This document shows positions 38,878-50,627 of a DNA stretch of 64,000 bases, in pieces. The position numbers and the translations under genes are program-made. Origin of the DNA: Phycomyces nitens (Eukaryota; Mucoromycota; Mucoromycetes; Mucorales; Phycomycetaceae); NCBI GenBank assembly GCA_022702545.1, contig JAHRBC010000001.1, positions 7,812,001 through 7,876,000 of the forward strand, written 5' to 3'. The notes beneath the pieces are model-generated. The model had not been told where the DNA came from, searched no databases, and saw only the letters and a list, made by a program, of their open reading frames with translations. Within the stretch, counting starts at the first letter, position 1; every line of letters starts with the position of its first letter.

Positions 38878-41840
38878 GATGATGAGAGTGGGGGAGAAAG
38901 AAGAGGAAAACAGAGAAAAAAAAATCCAAGTCTTGAAAAAAACGATGTGCGTGGGCCAATGGTAAAAGATAAGTTTGACCGTCATATATTTGGAGAACTC
39001 CGAATCTCCATCTCATTACAGGATTTTAACTCAAAATAAAACAACTGGAAATTTGGTTTTTGACGATCTAGCACTACAATCGAACCAACTGCATTATCTT
39101 TGGTACAAAGTTGAAATCTCTCTCTTTCTCTCTTTTAGATCGCAAGTGATGGGTATTTTTTGAAATATTATCGGTCTTGATAGCAGCTTTACGGATGCTT
39201 TACGGACGCTTTACAAATCTGTCCAACCTTGTTAAAGTCGATAATCAAATTTCATCATAATTATAATATTTAGAGAAATAGCCAGTATTACAGGTATAGT
39301 TCACCAAGCATGATATTCAAATAACTTTTTGCGTGCATGGTGGTAAATAAGAATGTTCTTCTACTCTCAAACTGAAAGTCACCTCAATTTCATTCTGTGT
39401 GTTACCAAAATGATTTTCATTGTCCTTGGAACCCATCTTGGGTTGGTAAATATGTGTATTTGCCATGGAGACATTCTCCTAAGAAAAGGGGGTGGGTACT
39501 GGCAGAGAAACAAGATGGACATATTATGGACTCCGACTATAGGCACCTTTGCTTCCCATCAATAGGTAAGTTCATGCTAAATACCAACACTACCTTTTCA
39601 ATATACAAACCCATCTTTTGTAATCTTAACCAGACATCTTATTATATATATATATTTATGTATCTTGTTCTTAAATTTCCTCGAAAAATTAGCTATAAAG
39701 ATAGTATATTTAAGCGGATAAGATTCCAAATATCTTCATTCAAAGTAAAAATACCAAGCTAAAAAAAGGGTATATTCAAAGGATTAAAAAGCCATGAATT
39801 TTTTTTAAAAAAAAAGATATATAGACAAATTTCCATTTCCCAAATGTTTTTACTGTTGACCATCTTTTAAACACGGTATATGGATCTCTCAGACTCAAGG
39901 TATTTTCGAGTCGGTTAATATTAAGCAGGTATTGCTGAAAAAGAAAAAGCTTTTGAGATTACTCGCCCAATGCACAGAAAAATACTATAAGATACGCAAA
40001 GATAGCTTGCCCTGTCAGATAGAAACATTTGTTTTTATTAGTGGGCATGTCGAGACGAGGTATATAAAGGCTTATATTCTACTCGTGAGAGCTGTAGAAT
40101 AATTGGATATAAATAACTCAACCCCTCTAAGTACTGGGGAATTAAAATAATAATAAAGAATATAAAAATAGTGTTTGATACAGCATGACAAATGGTAGTC
40201 AGCAAGAGAGAATAGAGAGTATGTAAGAACAGCTTGTAGGAGAAAATATGCTGTAAGTAAATAGAGATATACAGCTGGTAAGAATACATATGAAATACTA
40301 TTATAGAGAAAAGAAAAAGAATGAGACATCAAGAATCGAGAATAAATGAGGTACTGACAGCACCAAGATTGGGAACGTATTTCAGCAAGGATCAGAACTC
40401 TAAAGAGGGATCTCCTTTAGAAACTCGAACAACCCATTTATGAATCTGATCGCACAACAGAGCCAAGAAAACTTTGTACTAAGCACGGCTTCGGGAGGAC
40501 GCAGAAGGGAGGGGTTTACGGGGGACGGTGGAGATCTCGGACGTAAGCCAAGGGAAAGGATCACTGGAGACAAGCTCTCTCTGTTGTCGAGGGATGGATG
40601 AAGGTTTGGGTGAGAGTTTAGTGGAGTGGTAGACAGTTGCAAGGTCGATGAGGATTTGACCACAATGTGGTTCGGGAGGAATTGGAAATTGAGAGGTGGT
40701 TTGATCAATAGCACAGAGCAAAACAAGTAAGCATTGCCACCAGTCGCACCACACTGGCATTTTAAAGGACCTGCACTGCAAAAATGATATTAAATTAATG
40801 ACTAATTGTGGGGTGTTATTATCAATAATGACACGTTGTATGTAGCTCCATATTTCCGGCTGGCCCAAACATATCATATCTTCCCAAATCTTCCTGTATC
40901 GATTATGTAAACAAATGTGTTAAGTAATGACCTTGGGAAGAACATGATTGCTACGTCTGGCGCAGCAATCAATCGAAAATAATAAGGATTGTAACAAAGA
41001 ACCCCAACAACACTTATCTATTCCTATCTATATATATTATTCATTATTAACTATCCAAAGAAGCATGATCCATCCCAACATTTTAACAATAGTTTAGTAA
41101 TATCATACTAATTATATTATTTTATTTATTATCGAAATGTCTATATAAACATCGAAACGATGAAAGCAATAAAGAACATTCATCCTTACACTTCACTTCT
41201 TTTCTTTTATACATCTTTCTCAAGAGAACAAGCTGCCGATTGCCAATATTTGGGCTAAGGAGTTGTTAGAGGAGATCGATATTTATTCTCTTTTTCTTTT
41301 AACCGTTTGGACCACTTCATTACATAGACCAACACAGCCCGTCTCAATAATAGTATATGAAAAATTGCAACTCAGGAAAAATCCTTTGGTTAGTATCATT
41401 GACAGATATATGTGTTGTTCCGGGTTGAATTGAGTTTATTTTTATAAAAAGAAAATCCAACTGTTTCCACAGTTGGACAAGAATAATGAAGTAACTCTAA
41501 AACATATCGAATATAGCTCGTTGGTTATATGAATACAATATAGTGGAACAATAATATAATCAAAGAAAGGGAAGGAAAACAGTGATAGCGACTAGGGAGC
41601 AATTTAACAGTAACAGAAAATTATAGTAAAATGAAACCTATGGGATGACTGTCGATCTGAATTAACTTGATATCAAGGTACTCCATTTCACGATCTCCCC
41701 GTAGAACGAACAATACAGGTGTAATTTCGACTGTAAAAGCGACGCAAAGTGGATCTGTTAACTTGTCTTTTCAAGAGATGACCAAACTTATCCACAAGCT
41801 GGTAGAACACATTTTCAAAACGTTAATCTTAGGGGATACC
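38878..41840. other. Long spacer between the gene-rich part and the transposon part
   Basis: Nearly 3 kb of AT-rich DNA. Apart from one unidentified open frame (40479-40877, minus) I see no gene. 41093-41215 has the look of a promoter/leader (TATATAAAC, then AATAAAG and a pyrimidine-rich stretch), which may belong to a decayed LTR element, but no matching second copy was found. Confidence 0.4.
40479..40877 (-). CDS. Unidentified open frame, possible gene fragment
   Basis: A 132-residue frame with ATG start and an upstream open extension (reading NRYRKIWED before the ATG). It contains IWSYIQRVIIDNNTPQLVIN and CDWWQCLLVLLCAIDQTTS and a Ser/Pro-rich basic tail (LPSASSRSRA). The composition looks protein-like, not like random AT-rich DNA, but no family was recognised. 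It might be a 3' exon of a gene whose upstream exons lie at 40880-41050, or a transposon relic. Confidence 0.3.
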   Translation of the reverse strand: MICLGQPEIWSYIQRVIIDNNTPQLVINLISFLQCRSFKMPVWCDWWQCLLVLLCAIDQTTSQFPIPPEPHCGQILIDLATVYHSTKLSPKPSSIPRQQRELVSSDPFPWLTSEISTVPRKPLPSASSRSRA

Positions 41841-42432
41841 TGTTGTGACAGTCAGACCAGAACTACAATATAGCAATACTCCTATAATATCACCTATCCT
41901 TTTTATCTCACTATAAGTTACACTAATTATAATATATCTTTCCATTGTATTACATCTATGTGATAGTCGTATAATAGGGGAATAACCTCTGTCATTTATT
42001 AGATAAGAGAATGAGATATGTTATAAGAGTTAATGGTATACTAAGGATAAATATAGAAATAGTGATAGTAATTGGTTTCTAGACAGCGCATCTGTCACAA
42101 TCTATGTAATAGCTGCTATATTGGAATAACCTCTGAATTTATTGTAATTGATAGTTGTGATGTTCTAATTTCACCAAATATTCACATTATAAAGACTCTA
42201 TACATTGTTACATGAAGTATCTTTTTTAGTTTCTATCAAATTATCTATATTCTTAATTCTCGTATATCTTATTTTCCTTCCCTTTTCCCCATCCCAGAAC
42301 AATTCCCATATTCTTTTAACTTAACCACCAATCTGTATTTTGGTATGTATTTCATCACCTTTTACACTTATCCTAACTATGATTTAGGTGGTTTTTATTT
42401 CAAGTTTAATAAAGTTATCTGTTCCTGTAACA
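41841..42432 (+). repeat. Candidate 5' LTR of the gypsy-type element
   Basis: Starts TGTTGTGACAGTCAGACC and ends CCTGTAACA, giving TG...CA ends and 592 bp, close to the 618-bp LTR family in this window. It is followed after a few bases by TTTTGGTGCCTTCTGCC, which resembles a primer-binding site. It sits at the expected distance upstream of gag. No second copy exists in the window, so the borders are inferred. Confidence 0.4.
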
Positions 42433-42789
42433 TTTTGGTGCCTTCTGCCAGAAGCATAGAAATTAGTCTGAAAGCCGAAAAGAAACGACTGAAAGGATCT
42501 AATCTTGCAACACATGTCTTTTTTGATGATTAAATGCCCCTGATCCGTTGTTACTTGTATTTATTAATAAAAACCAACTTTTGAACTAGTTAGCAAGATT
42601 GAGATAAGTATGAAAAGATATAATAATGTACCGATTATATGTCATTGGTTGAAATAGACAAAGTAATGAGAATCAAAAGAATAGAGAAGAAAGGGGAGGA
42701 GAATAAGAAAGTAGACTAATTGGGAGTATTAACAATTGGGACGAGATCCTGTAACACTATCTTGAAAGTTACAACCCTAAATGGATTAA

Positions 42790-43906
42790 TACAATAGTCA
42801 TGCTTGTCCACTTCACCCCCAATTTAAGAGAGGCAAAGACCCTGAACTGTGGCTACAACAGTATGAGAAATATGCTTGCACATAACAAATGGGATAGCCA
42901 AACCAAGCTTTTGTGTGCCAAATCATTTCTTCAAGGAAGTGTTTTATCATGGGCAGTTTACAAAGACTTTCAGACCTGGAAGGATTTCAAGGAAAATTTC
43001 ATTGGGGAATACGGCAAGAAAACTAGTTTAAGGAAGACTGTGGACGCAATTTTGTCCCACACCATGAAACGCAAAGAATCATTTCATCAGTACATAACTC
43101 GCTTCAAAAAGCTACGCAGAAATTATAAGCTCGAGAAAAAGAAATCTATCAAGAGAGCAGAAGAAGACCTTTTTGAAGAAGACAAAGAACAAGGCGCCTC
43201 AAATGACAAAAGAACAGTCAAAAAGGAAATAATCGCCAACCTGACTATTTCTGAACGAGGATTTATAAATTATTTTGTCAAGGGAATTAAGCCAAAGAGT
43301 CTGTGCATGTATCTCAAGGACCAGAGACCAGATTCGATAAAGGAGGCTTACACTATTCTAAAGAAATACGCAGATTCTGACAATGAGAGTAACTCAGAAG
43401 ACTCTGACTCGGATGACTAGACAAGTACTGAAGAAAACTCTGAAGAATCTTCTAGTGATAGCAAAGATGAAGAGAAGGAAAAGAAATCCAAGAAAACAGT
43501 AAAAGATAAAGAAACAAAAACCACAAAGTCAAAGTCAAGCACAAAGGAAGTGGCCAAGAACTCGGACATCGAGATGTTAGTCCAAGGGTTCAAGGATATG
43601 ACTCTCATGTTAGGAGAATTGAAGAATTCTTGAGAGGTTCCAAAGCCCAAGCCCAAGCCAACTTCATTCTCTTGCTACAATTGTCACCAAGAGGACCACA
43701 TGGTTACCCAATGCAATAATCCTTGTAGTCTGTGCAACGATTCCAGACACAAACACTTCCAATGTTCACTTTATAAACCAAGGAAACCAAAGGTCTCAGC
43801 AGCAATGCTAGTAGAAGATGTTGATGAGGTTTTCCTTGGCAAGAAGAGAACAACAGAAGAGGTTGATGTTGATGTCGACATGGCACCCGTACAAAAGAGG
43901 AAATAA
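42790..43906 (+). pseudogene. gypsy-type gag, broken
   Basis: Retrotransposon capsid/nucleocapsid region. The part with LCAKSFLQGSVLSWAVYKDF and FKENFIGEYGKKTSLRKTVD is the usual gag core; a zinc knuckle CYNCHQEDHMVTQC (CX2CX4HX4C) follows at about 43672-43715. The reading changes frame near 42880: upstream the coherent frame reads FKRGKDPELWLQQYEKYA, downstream NKWDSQTKLLCAK. In-frame stops occur at 43418-43420 (TAG), 43632-43634 (TGA) and 43904-43906 (TAA). The acidic/Lys-rich linker (43420-43560) is typical. The element is not functional as written. Confidence 0.8.
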
Positions 43907-43969
43907 ACTGTAAAGAAACAGATTCAGAAAAATACTACAAAATCAAACCCTCACAAAGGACCTGTACCA

Positions 43970-46276
43970 ATGGACACAGAAGTTATCACTGTCAAAGTCC
44001 CTAAACCCTTTACAACAATTCCAGTACCCCACATCCAAATTGCTCCCAAATCCTCTAAAAATTCAGTATCCTTACCAAACAACAAGTCTCTTACACTTTC
44101 AAGAATTGCTGATCCTGCTTTGGAGGTCAACAAACTTGTCAATCGACCTGTATATGCATTATCTCTAGCCCAAATTGCAGACATTTCTGCAACTGCACGT
44201 ATCAAGATCAAGGGTGCACTGACTAAACCACACTCAAAGTCTAGTGTAACAGCATCTGGGTTGCAAACGTCTAATATCTTGGTAGATGAAGCTCCTTGGG
44301 ATGAGTACAATATTGGTCCATCAATTCCCAAAGGAAATGGAGCACCAAGAACGCAAGGATCTGTTAATAGGGTCAACTGTGAAATGATCCTAGACAACGG
44401 CTGTATGCCATGCATAATTAGTCTCAACTTTGTACATTGTCTGGGAATCACAAAACTTGCCAAGGCTTCTAGAGAACTGATGCTAGGTGATGGAAGTGTT
44501 ACCAAGGCAGTTGGTATTGCTGAAAATCTTGTCATCAATGTTAGAAACCTAAGTAGTATCAAGTTCAGAGCACTTTGTTTGGACGTTGGAGATAAGTACG
44601 ACTTCTTAATTGGTTACATAGGATTCCATCATCTACATGTTGGCACCGACTGGACATCACACTTCTGGTATATTTGTACCAACACGGGTGTTCTGCCTTG
44701 CCAAGTATACTATGAAACAAAAGTAAATCAACTGCAAATTGAGGCAACATCAGAAGAAGAAGAGGAATCTGATGAAGAAGACGAGGATCCCATTGAAGAA
44801 GAGGGCTCACAAGTGGAATACTTTCTAAAAATGGCATCAGATAGCAAAGAAGAGGAATCACCCAATCAAGATAGCCAAGAACAACTAGAGAGAATACCTG
44901 ACTCTATTAGTAACAATGACTTGCTATCCCAAGAAGAAAAGGTTCAACTCTTAGAACTTGTTAATTCTAATATTGATTGTTTTGGCATCAACTATCAACA
45001 TTTCTCACAGACAGACCTAGTCAAATTGCACATTGATACAAGAGATTTGAGACCAATCTACAGGTGGCCATACCCTCATCTATCCCAAGCTGAGAGAAAA
45101 TATCTGAAAAATAATTTGGAAGAGATGGTGGCCAATGGAATTCTCATTCCTAATACCTATGTACCAGGCAATTCAAGGATAGGAGGATGGAGTTTCCCGT
45201 GTTGCTATGTCAACAGAAAGACTAGAGATAGGCAGCTTGTCACTCAATTTCAAGACTTAAACAAGATAACCATCTGGGATACCTGGCTGTTACCAAATAT
45301 TGCAGACTTGTTAGAGGCACTAGGCAGTGCGAAGATATACTCTGCATTGGATATGCTCAAAGGATTTCATCAGATTGCTGTGGAAGAAGCTTCCATTCCA
45401 AAATTGACAATTGCTACACCATGGGGAAATTACTCATACAGGGTTATGCCCTTTGGGATCCAGAATGGTCCAAGTGCTTTCTCGAGGGCTATTCATCTGG
45501 CAATTTCTCCTTTCATTGAAAAATTTGCAATTGCATATGTTGATGACATCACCGTCTACTCACAATTCTTCAAAGACTATCTACAACACCTCAAGTTAAT
45601 GTTTGAAAGACTCATGGAAGTAAAAATAAAATTAAATGCCAATAAGTGTTTTCTGGCCAGGGACAACATAGACTTACTTGGGTTCAACATCTCTCCTACT
45701 GGCATAAGACCACTTCCGAGCAAAGTTTAAAAGATTATTGACTTTCCCAGACCCTTGAATGAGACTAGGATCAGAGCGTTTATAAACCTTTGCAGGTTTT
45801 ACCAAAGACACATCCAATTATTCAGTGACATAGCCAGTCCTTTGAACAAATTATTAAAGAAGAAGGTCAAGTTCCGATGGACTGTGATGCAAGAAAATGC
45901 TTTTGAGCAGCTAAAAGAAGCAGTAGCAAGATCTATCACTCTCAAGTTCTCTGATCCTGACATGCCATATCTTCTTTATACTGATGCATTGGATATTAGA
46001 ATTGGAGTGGTACTCTCCCAATCTGATGATGAAGGAGTCAAGAGATCCATTTGTTTCCTTTCAAGAAAACTTCAACTCTCCGAAGTGAAGTATCCAATGG
46101 TTGAAAGAGAATTACTAGCTGTGATTCATGCCTTGAAGAAATTTCGGAAGTATTTGTATGATAAATCATTTACACTCTTCACCAACAACTCTGCCATCTC
46201 ATATCTATTTACAAAGTCAGACCCAAATCAAAGATTGCAACGTTGGTGTCATAACTCATTTGACATTCCCTACTAG
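43970..46276 (+). pseudogene. gypsy-type pol (protease, reverse transcriptase, RNase H), truncated, no integrase
   Basis: Ty3/gypsy polyprotein. Protease region near 44370-44600 (CEMILDNGCMPCIIS, then FLIGYIGFH); the active-site triplet reads D-N-G instead of D-T/S-G. Reverse transcriptase from about 45040: RPIYRWPYPHLSQAERKYL, LVTQFQDLNKIT, SALDMLKGFHQI, MPFGIQNGPSAFSRA and the catalytic AYVDDITVYSQ (45532-45560). A TAA at 45728-45730 interrupts just before the RT thumb/RNase H (FYQRHIQLFSDIASPLNKLL, LLYTDALDIRIGVVLSQ, EVKYPMVERELLAVIHALKK). The frame ends at 46276 after RLQRWCHNSF, where the integrase should follow; no integrase motif is visible, so the 3' part is deleted. In other copies the order would be RNase H then integrase. 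Confidence 0.88.
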
Positions 46277-46354
46277 CTTTAATTAATTATCATCTTTAAT
46301 CACAAAATTAATATCCCTTTCAATATCTCTCAATCCTAAATCGTTTATTATACT

Positions 46355-46972
46355 TGTTGTGGGTAGAGTAAAAATAGGAAAGATACAAAAGAATTCGTGA
46401 GAGCTTGTGTAGGGTGTTTATTATCAAGAAAAAGGTTATATTTCTACACAGAACTAACTACTGATATTTATATGTTTTCTGATTTATAATTCAGTATATG
46501 CTTTGGTAATATTTATCACGATGAGTCATCTTCCAAGAGTATTGTCTTTCTGGAAAGATCCAGAGAGACCTATTGATATGATACTTCTCCAGTCAGATCA
46601 GCCAGAGAGCTTTGGTAAAGAAGAGCATTTATGCTATTGGTAATATTTTAATATTCCGACCCAGATACTTGGGTAATATCTTAGAATTATTAATTCATTG
46701 TAGTTGTAGTCTCTCAATCAAGTATTCATATAATAAACGAAATATGTAGATGGAATATGATGATGCCATTAGATAAATATGTGTATATCTGTATATCCCA
46801 TATTATGGTGATAACGATAATAATAATAAATAATAATCAATTATGTGTATGATGATCTGTGTATTAGATAATCTCATAAAGGCAGATCCATTTGACTGGA
46901 ATAGCTGAGGATATTATTTTATCCTTCAGTCTTACTCTCAGATTCAGCAGTGATCAATACTCATTTACAACA
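46355..46972 (+). repeat. Solo LTR, family 1, copy 1 (with target site duplication)
   Basis: 618 bp from TGTTGTGGGTAGAG to CTCATTTACAACA, with 6-bp terminal inverted ends TGTTGT/ACAACA. It is flanked on both sides by ATACT (46350-46354 and 46973-46977), a 5-bp duplication that marks it as an independent insertion reduced to a solo LTR. Copies 2 and 3 confirm the borders. Confidence 0.9.
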
Positions 46973-47047
46973 ATACTACTTTATATTCTCTACTAATCAT
47001 ATAAATACCTCTTGTAATTCAAATAATAAACAATACTCAATTATCTT

Positions 47048-47665
47048 TGTTGTAAATGAGTATTGATCACTACTGAATCTGAGAGTAAGACTGAAGGATA
47101 AAATAATATCCTCAGCTATTCCAGTCAAACGGATCTGCCTTTATGAGATTATCCAATACACAGATCATCATATACATAATTGATTATTATTTATTATTAT
47201 TATCATTATCATCATAATATGGGATATACAGATATACACATATTTATCTAATGGCATCATCATATTCCATCTACATATTTCGTTTATTATATGAATACTT
47301 GATTGAGAGACTACAACTACAATGAATTAATAATTCTAAAACATTACCCAAGTATCTGGGTCGGAATATTAAAATATTACCAATAGCATAAATGCTCTTC
47401 TTTACCAAAGCTCTCTGGCTGATCTGACTGGAGAAGTATCATATCAATAGGTCTCTCTGGATCTTTCCAGAAAGACAATACTCCTGGAAAATGACTCATC
47501 ATGATAAATATTACCAAAGCATATACTGAATTATAAATCAGAAAACATATAAATATCAGTAGTTAGTTCTGTGTAGAAAGAGAACCTTTTTCTTGATAAT
47601 AAACACCCTACACAAGTTCTCACGAATTCTTTCATATCTTTCCTATTTTTACTCTACCCACAACA
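47048..47665 (-). repeat. LTR, family 1, copy 2, inverted relative to copy 1
   Basis: Exactly 618 bp and the reverse complement of copy 1 with scattered point differences, separated from it by a 75-bp spacer. Flanks do not match (ATCTT left, GTCCT right), so it is either half of a rearranged element or has lost one flank. Its right end sits inside the CACTA-like transposase gene, whose 5' part is missing. Confidence 0.88.
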
Positions 47666-49129
47666 GTCCTGTTTGCATCCTGTTATGTGGTTGACAAGGG
47701 CGCCATTGTCTTGATCGAGTTTGTCAACAAGCTCTTGACAATCTATGATCAAGATTTCCAACTGCCCACAAGCCTTCTTGGTCTGCAGCGCATGACAGGA
47801 TTTTCAGCCATGTCCCAAGGAATAAGGAAATCTGTTGTGTGCCAGGATTGTCACAAGGTGTATGGGGAAACTGGGTCTGTTCCCCTTTGGTGCAATTTCC
47901 AGAAGCCAGGAACACATTCCTCTTGCGATTCCCAGTTGATGAAGGTGTCATCATCAGGTACTTTGGTAGCCAGATGCCAATACAACTACCATTCTGTCAA
48001 GCAGGCGTTGAGAGTGTTTTTTCTCCACTCAGATTTTGAAGCAAGAATCCGCCATTAGAACAAAGAGCTGAAGGTCAAAGACACAATGTGTGATGTGTAT
48101 GACAGTGCCATGTGGAAGGAGCTCAAGGACTCGAATGGTGTTTCTTTCATCCAAGACCTACGTTCTCTCATGCTGACATTGAACGTTGACTGGTTCCAGC
48201 CGTTTGATGGGGTGACCTATTCCTGTGGTGCGATCTACTTGGTTGTCAACAATCTTCCTAGGGCTGAGCGATTCAAGGCAGAGAACATCATTCTTGTTGG
48301 ACTTATGCCTGGGCCTAAGGAGCCAAAATCTGATGAGATTAACCACTATCTCAAGCCGTTGGTGGACGATTTGGAAGAGCTGTATGTTGGTGTGAAGATG
48401 TGAACTGCCGAGTGTTCATCAGGTGTTACCGTCTGTGCTGCGTTGTTTATGGTGGCGTGCAACATTCCAGCTGCCAGAAAGACGAGTGGGTTTACTTCCC
48501 ACAACAGCACCCATGCATGCTTCAAGTGTAGTTGTGGTTTCTCTTGTTTGGACGGAACAAACAGCATTGACTTTTGTGGCTTTGACTCTGCACAGTGGTC
48601 CCTTTGCAGTGGTGTCAAAAATCGGTTGCATGCTGAGGTGTGGAAGAGTGCCAGTATGCCCTCAGAAAGGCATCAGCTGGAAATTGAAAATGGCATTCGA
48701 TGGTCCCAGTTGCATCACCTTGGATACTTTGATGTTGTTTGCTGCACGATCATTGATCCCATGCACAATCTCTTCTTAGGTATGGCCAAGCAAATGGTCA
48801 AGAGGTGGATTGACGATGGTCTGATCACAGACCGTGATCTTGCTGCCATGCAAAAGACTGCCAAGTCTATGGTTCTGCCAGCCAATTATGCTGTCCTCAA
48901 AGGCAAGATCAGAAAAGGCTTTTCCTACATGAAAGCAGACAAGTGGAAGTCCTGGGTCCTTGTATACTCTCCAGTCCTGTTGAAAGGTGTGCTCCCTCCT
49001 GACAACTTCAACAACTGGATCAGCTTTGTTGATGCCTGCTGCCTTTTAGTCAAGCCAGCAATCTCGGTTTCTGAGGCAACTGATGCCCACAATTTCCTGG
49101 AAACGTTTGGTCAAAGATGTCAGTCCCTA

Positions 49130-50627
49130 CAGTAGGTGGAAAAAGGGTTCGCATATTCTATTAAAAATATATATTTTGATAGTACTCTTTCAATTTTTAA
49201 TATTTTCATATAAAACAAAATGTTTTATATGCATTATATATAAAACTACCACATATAAAAATATCAGCGGCTGAGAATGAATATTGACTTAATAAAACTC
49301 AGACAAAATTTTGAAAAGTATGCAAACCCTTTTTCCACTTTGGATAAATTAGTAGAAAATAAATTATTTCTCTGTGACTTTTGCTTATAAATCGTTCAAA
49401 GTCACATATAATAGTCAAAATGAGTCATATAATCGGAATATAAAACAAAAACATATATAAATGACTAAGTTTTTCTTTTTATTTTCATATTATTCCTTGT
49501 TTCTTTTAAAATGAAAATTCTACCTCTTTCTCTCAGAAATTCTATCCAAAGTCAGCTTCAAAGTGGTGCCTCTGTCAAGAAAATTTCCAAGAACCTTTCT
49601 ATCTCTGCTGGGACTGTATCCAAGTATAAAAAGAAGATGAAAATCACTGAAAAAATCTCTATTGGTGGCCGAATTGCAAAAATTTCCCAAGTCAGAAGGC
49701 ACCTGTTAGTAAGACAATTTGTAACTGGTGAAATACAAACTGCCAAAGAAGCACATATGAAATTGAATCAAGAGAGACTGCAGCTTGACTATTCTACTGT
49801 TTGCAAAACCCTGAAGGCACTTGGTTTCAGAGCAGCAATTAAAAAGAAGAAGCCAATGATATCAGAGAAAAATCAACAAGCAAGATTTAAATGGGCTTTA
49901 GAGCATTGACACTGGACTATTCATAATTGGAAACTTGTTATATTTTCAGATGAGACCAAAATCAATATTTGGGGATCTGATGGAGTAAAATATTATTGGA
50001 AAAGGCCAGATGACCCACTACAAGACCATCATCTTGATTTAACTGTAAAACATGGAGGAGGCAGTTTGATGATGTGGGGATGCATGACTTATGAAGGCAT
50101 TGGATATGGTTGTCACGTACAAGAACTCATGACAAGCAAAGTTTACTGTGACATACTTGAAGATAACCTGAAAGAAACTATAGATTTCTATAGTTTTGAT
50201 AAGCAAAATATTATTTTTCAGCATGATAATGACCCAAAACACACAGCCAAGACAACCAAACAGTACATCAGTGATATGGAATTGCAAGTACTCCCTTGGC
50301 CAGCCCAATCCCCAGACCTGAACCAAATGATATTTGTAAAAAGTATATAGATACAATGCCAGCACGAGTTGAAGCAGTAATTAAGGCAAAAGGCAAAAAT
50401 ACTAAATATTAATAAAAGTGGCAAAAGGGTTCGCATGTAATAAAAATCTTTGTATTTATTTATCTCAATATGTTTTAAATCTCCGCTTATAAAATTTATA
50501 ATAAATATACACCTAAAAAATATCTTTCAGATACTTTTTGTTTTATGCTAATATGATGCATATTCATAGAGATATTATAAGAATAATAAATAATATATAA
50601 ACATGCGAACCTTTTATCCACCTACTG
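49130..50627 (+). mobile_element. Tc1/mariner element A with compound palindromic ends
   Basis: Borders are CAGTAGGTGGAAAAAGGGTT on the left and the inverse (AACCTTTTATCCACCTACTG) on the right, each preceded or followed by TA (49128-49129 and 50628-50629), the target duplication of this superfamily. About 1.5 kb. A second, inward copy of the motif GTGGAAAAAGGGTTTGCATA occurs in reverse orientation at 49319-49343, and another in forward orientation at 50416-50440, so each end is a module of about 212 bp with its own inverted repeats. Confidence 0.88.
49511..50412 (+). pseudogene. Tc1-like transposase of element A, broken
   Basis: N-terminal helix-turn-helix (SIQSQLQSGASVKKISKNL, SAGTVSKYKKK), then a TGA at 49907-49909 before the first catalytic block IFSDETKINIWGSDG. 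The second catalytic block QHDNDPKHTAKTTKQYI and WPAQSPDLN are present, but the NPIE segment with the third catalytic residue is missing: after LN the frame changes and continues as KKYIDTMPARVEAVIKAKGK to NTKY, the usual C-terminus. So an internal deletion and a frameshift removed the C-terminal catalytic part. Confidence 0.85.

Noticed and set aside
43951..44562. 203-residue minus-strand frame in the retrotransposon
   Set aside because: Antisense to the gypsy pol/protease region, no motif of its own.
46355..47665. Interpretation of the LTR pair as the two ends of one foldback transposon
   Set aside because: Copy 1 has its own 5-bp duplication immediately at both ends and copy 3 is a separate single copy, so the unit is an LTR, not half of a foldback element.
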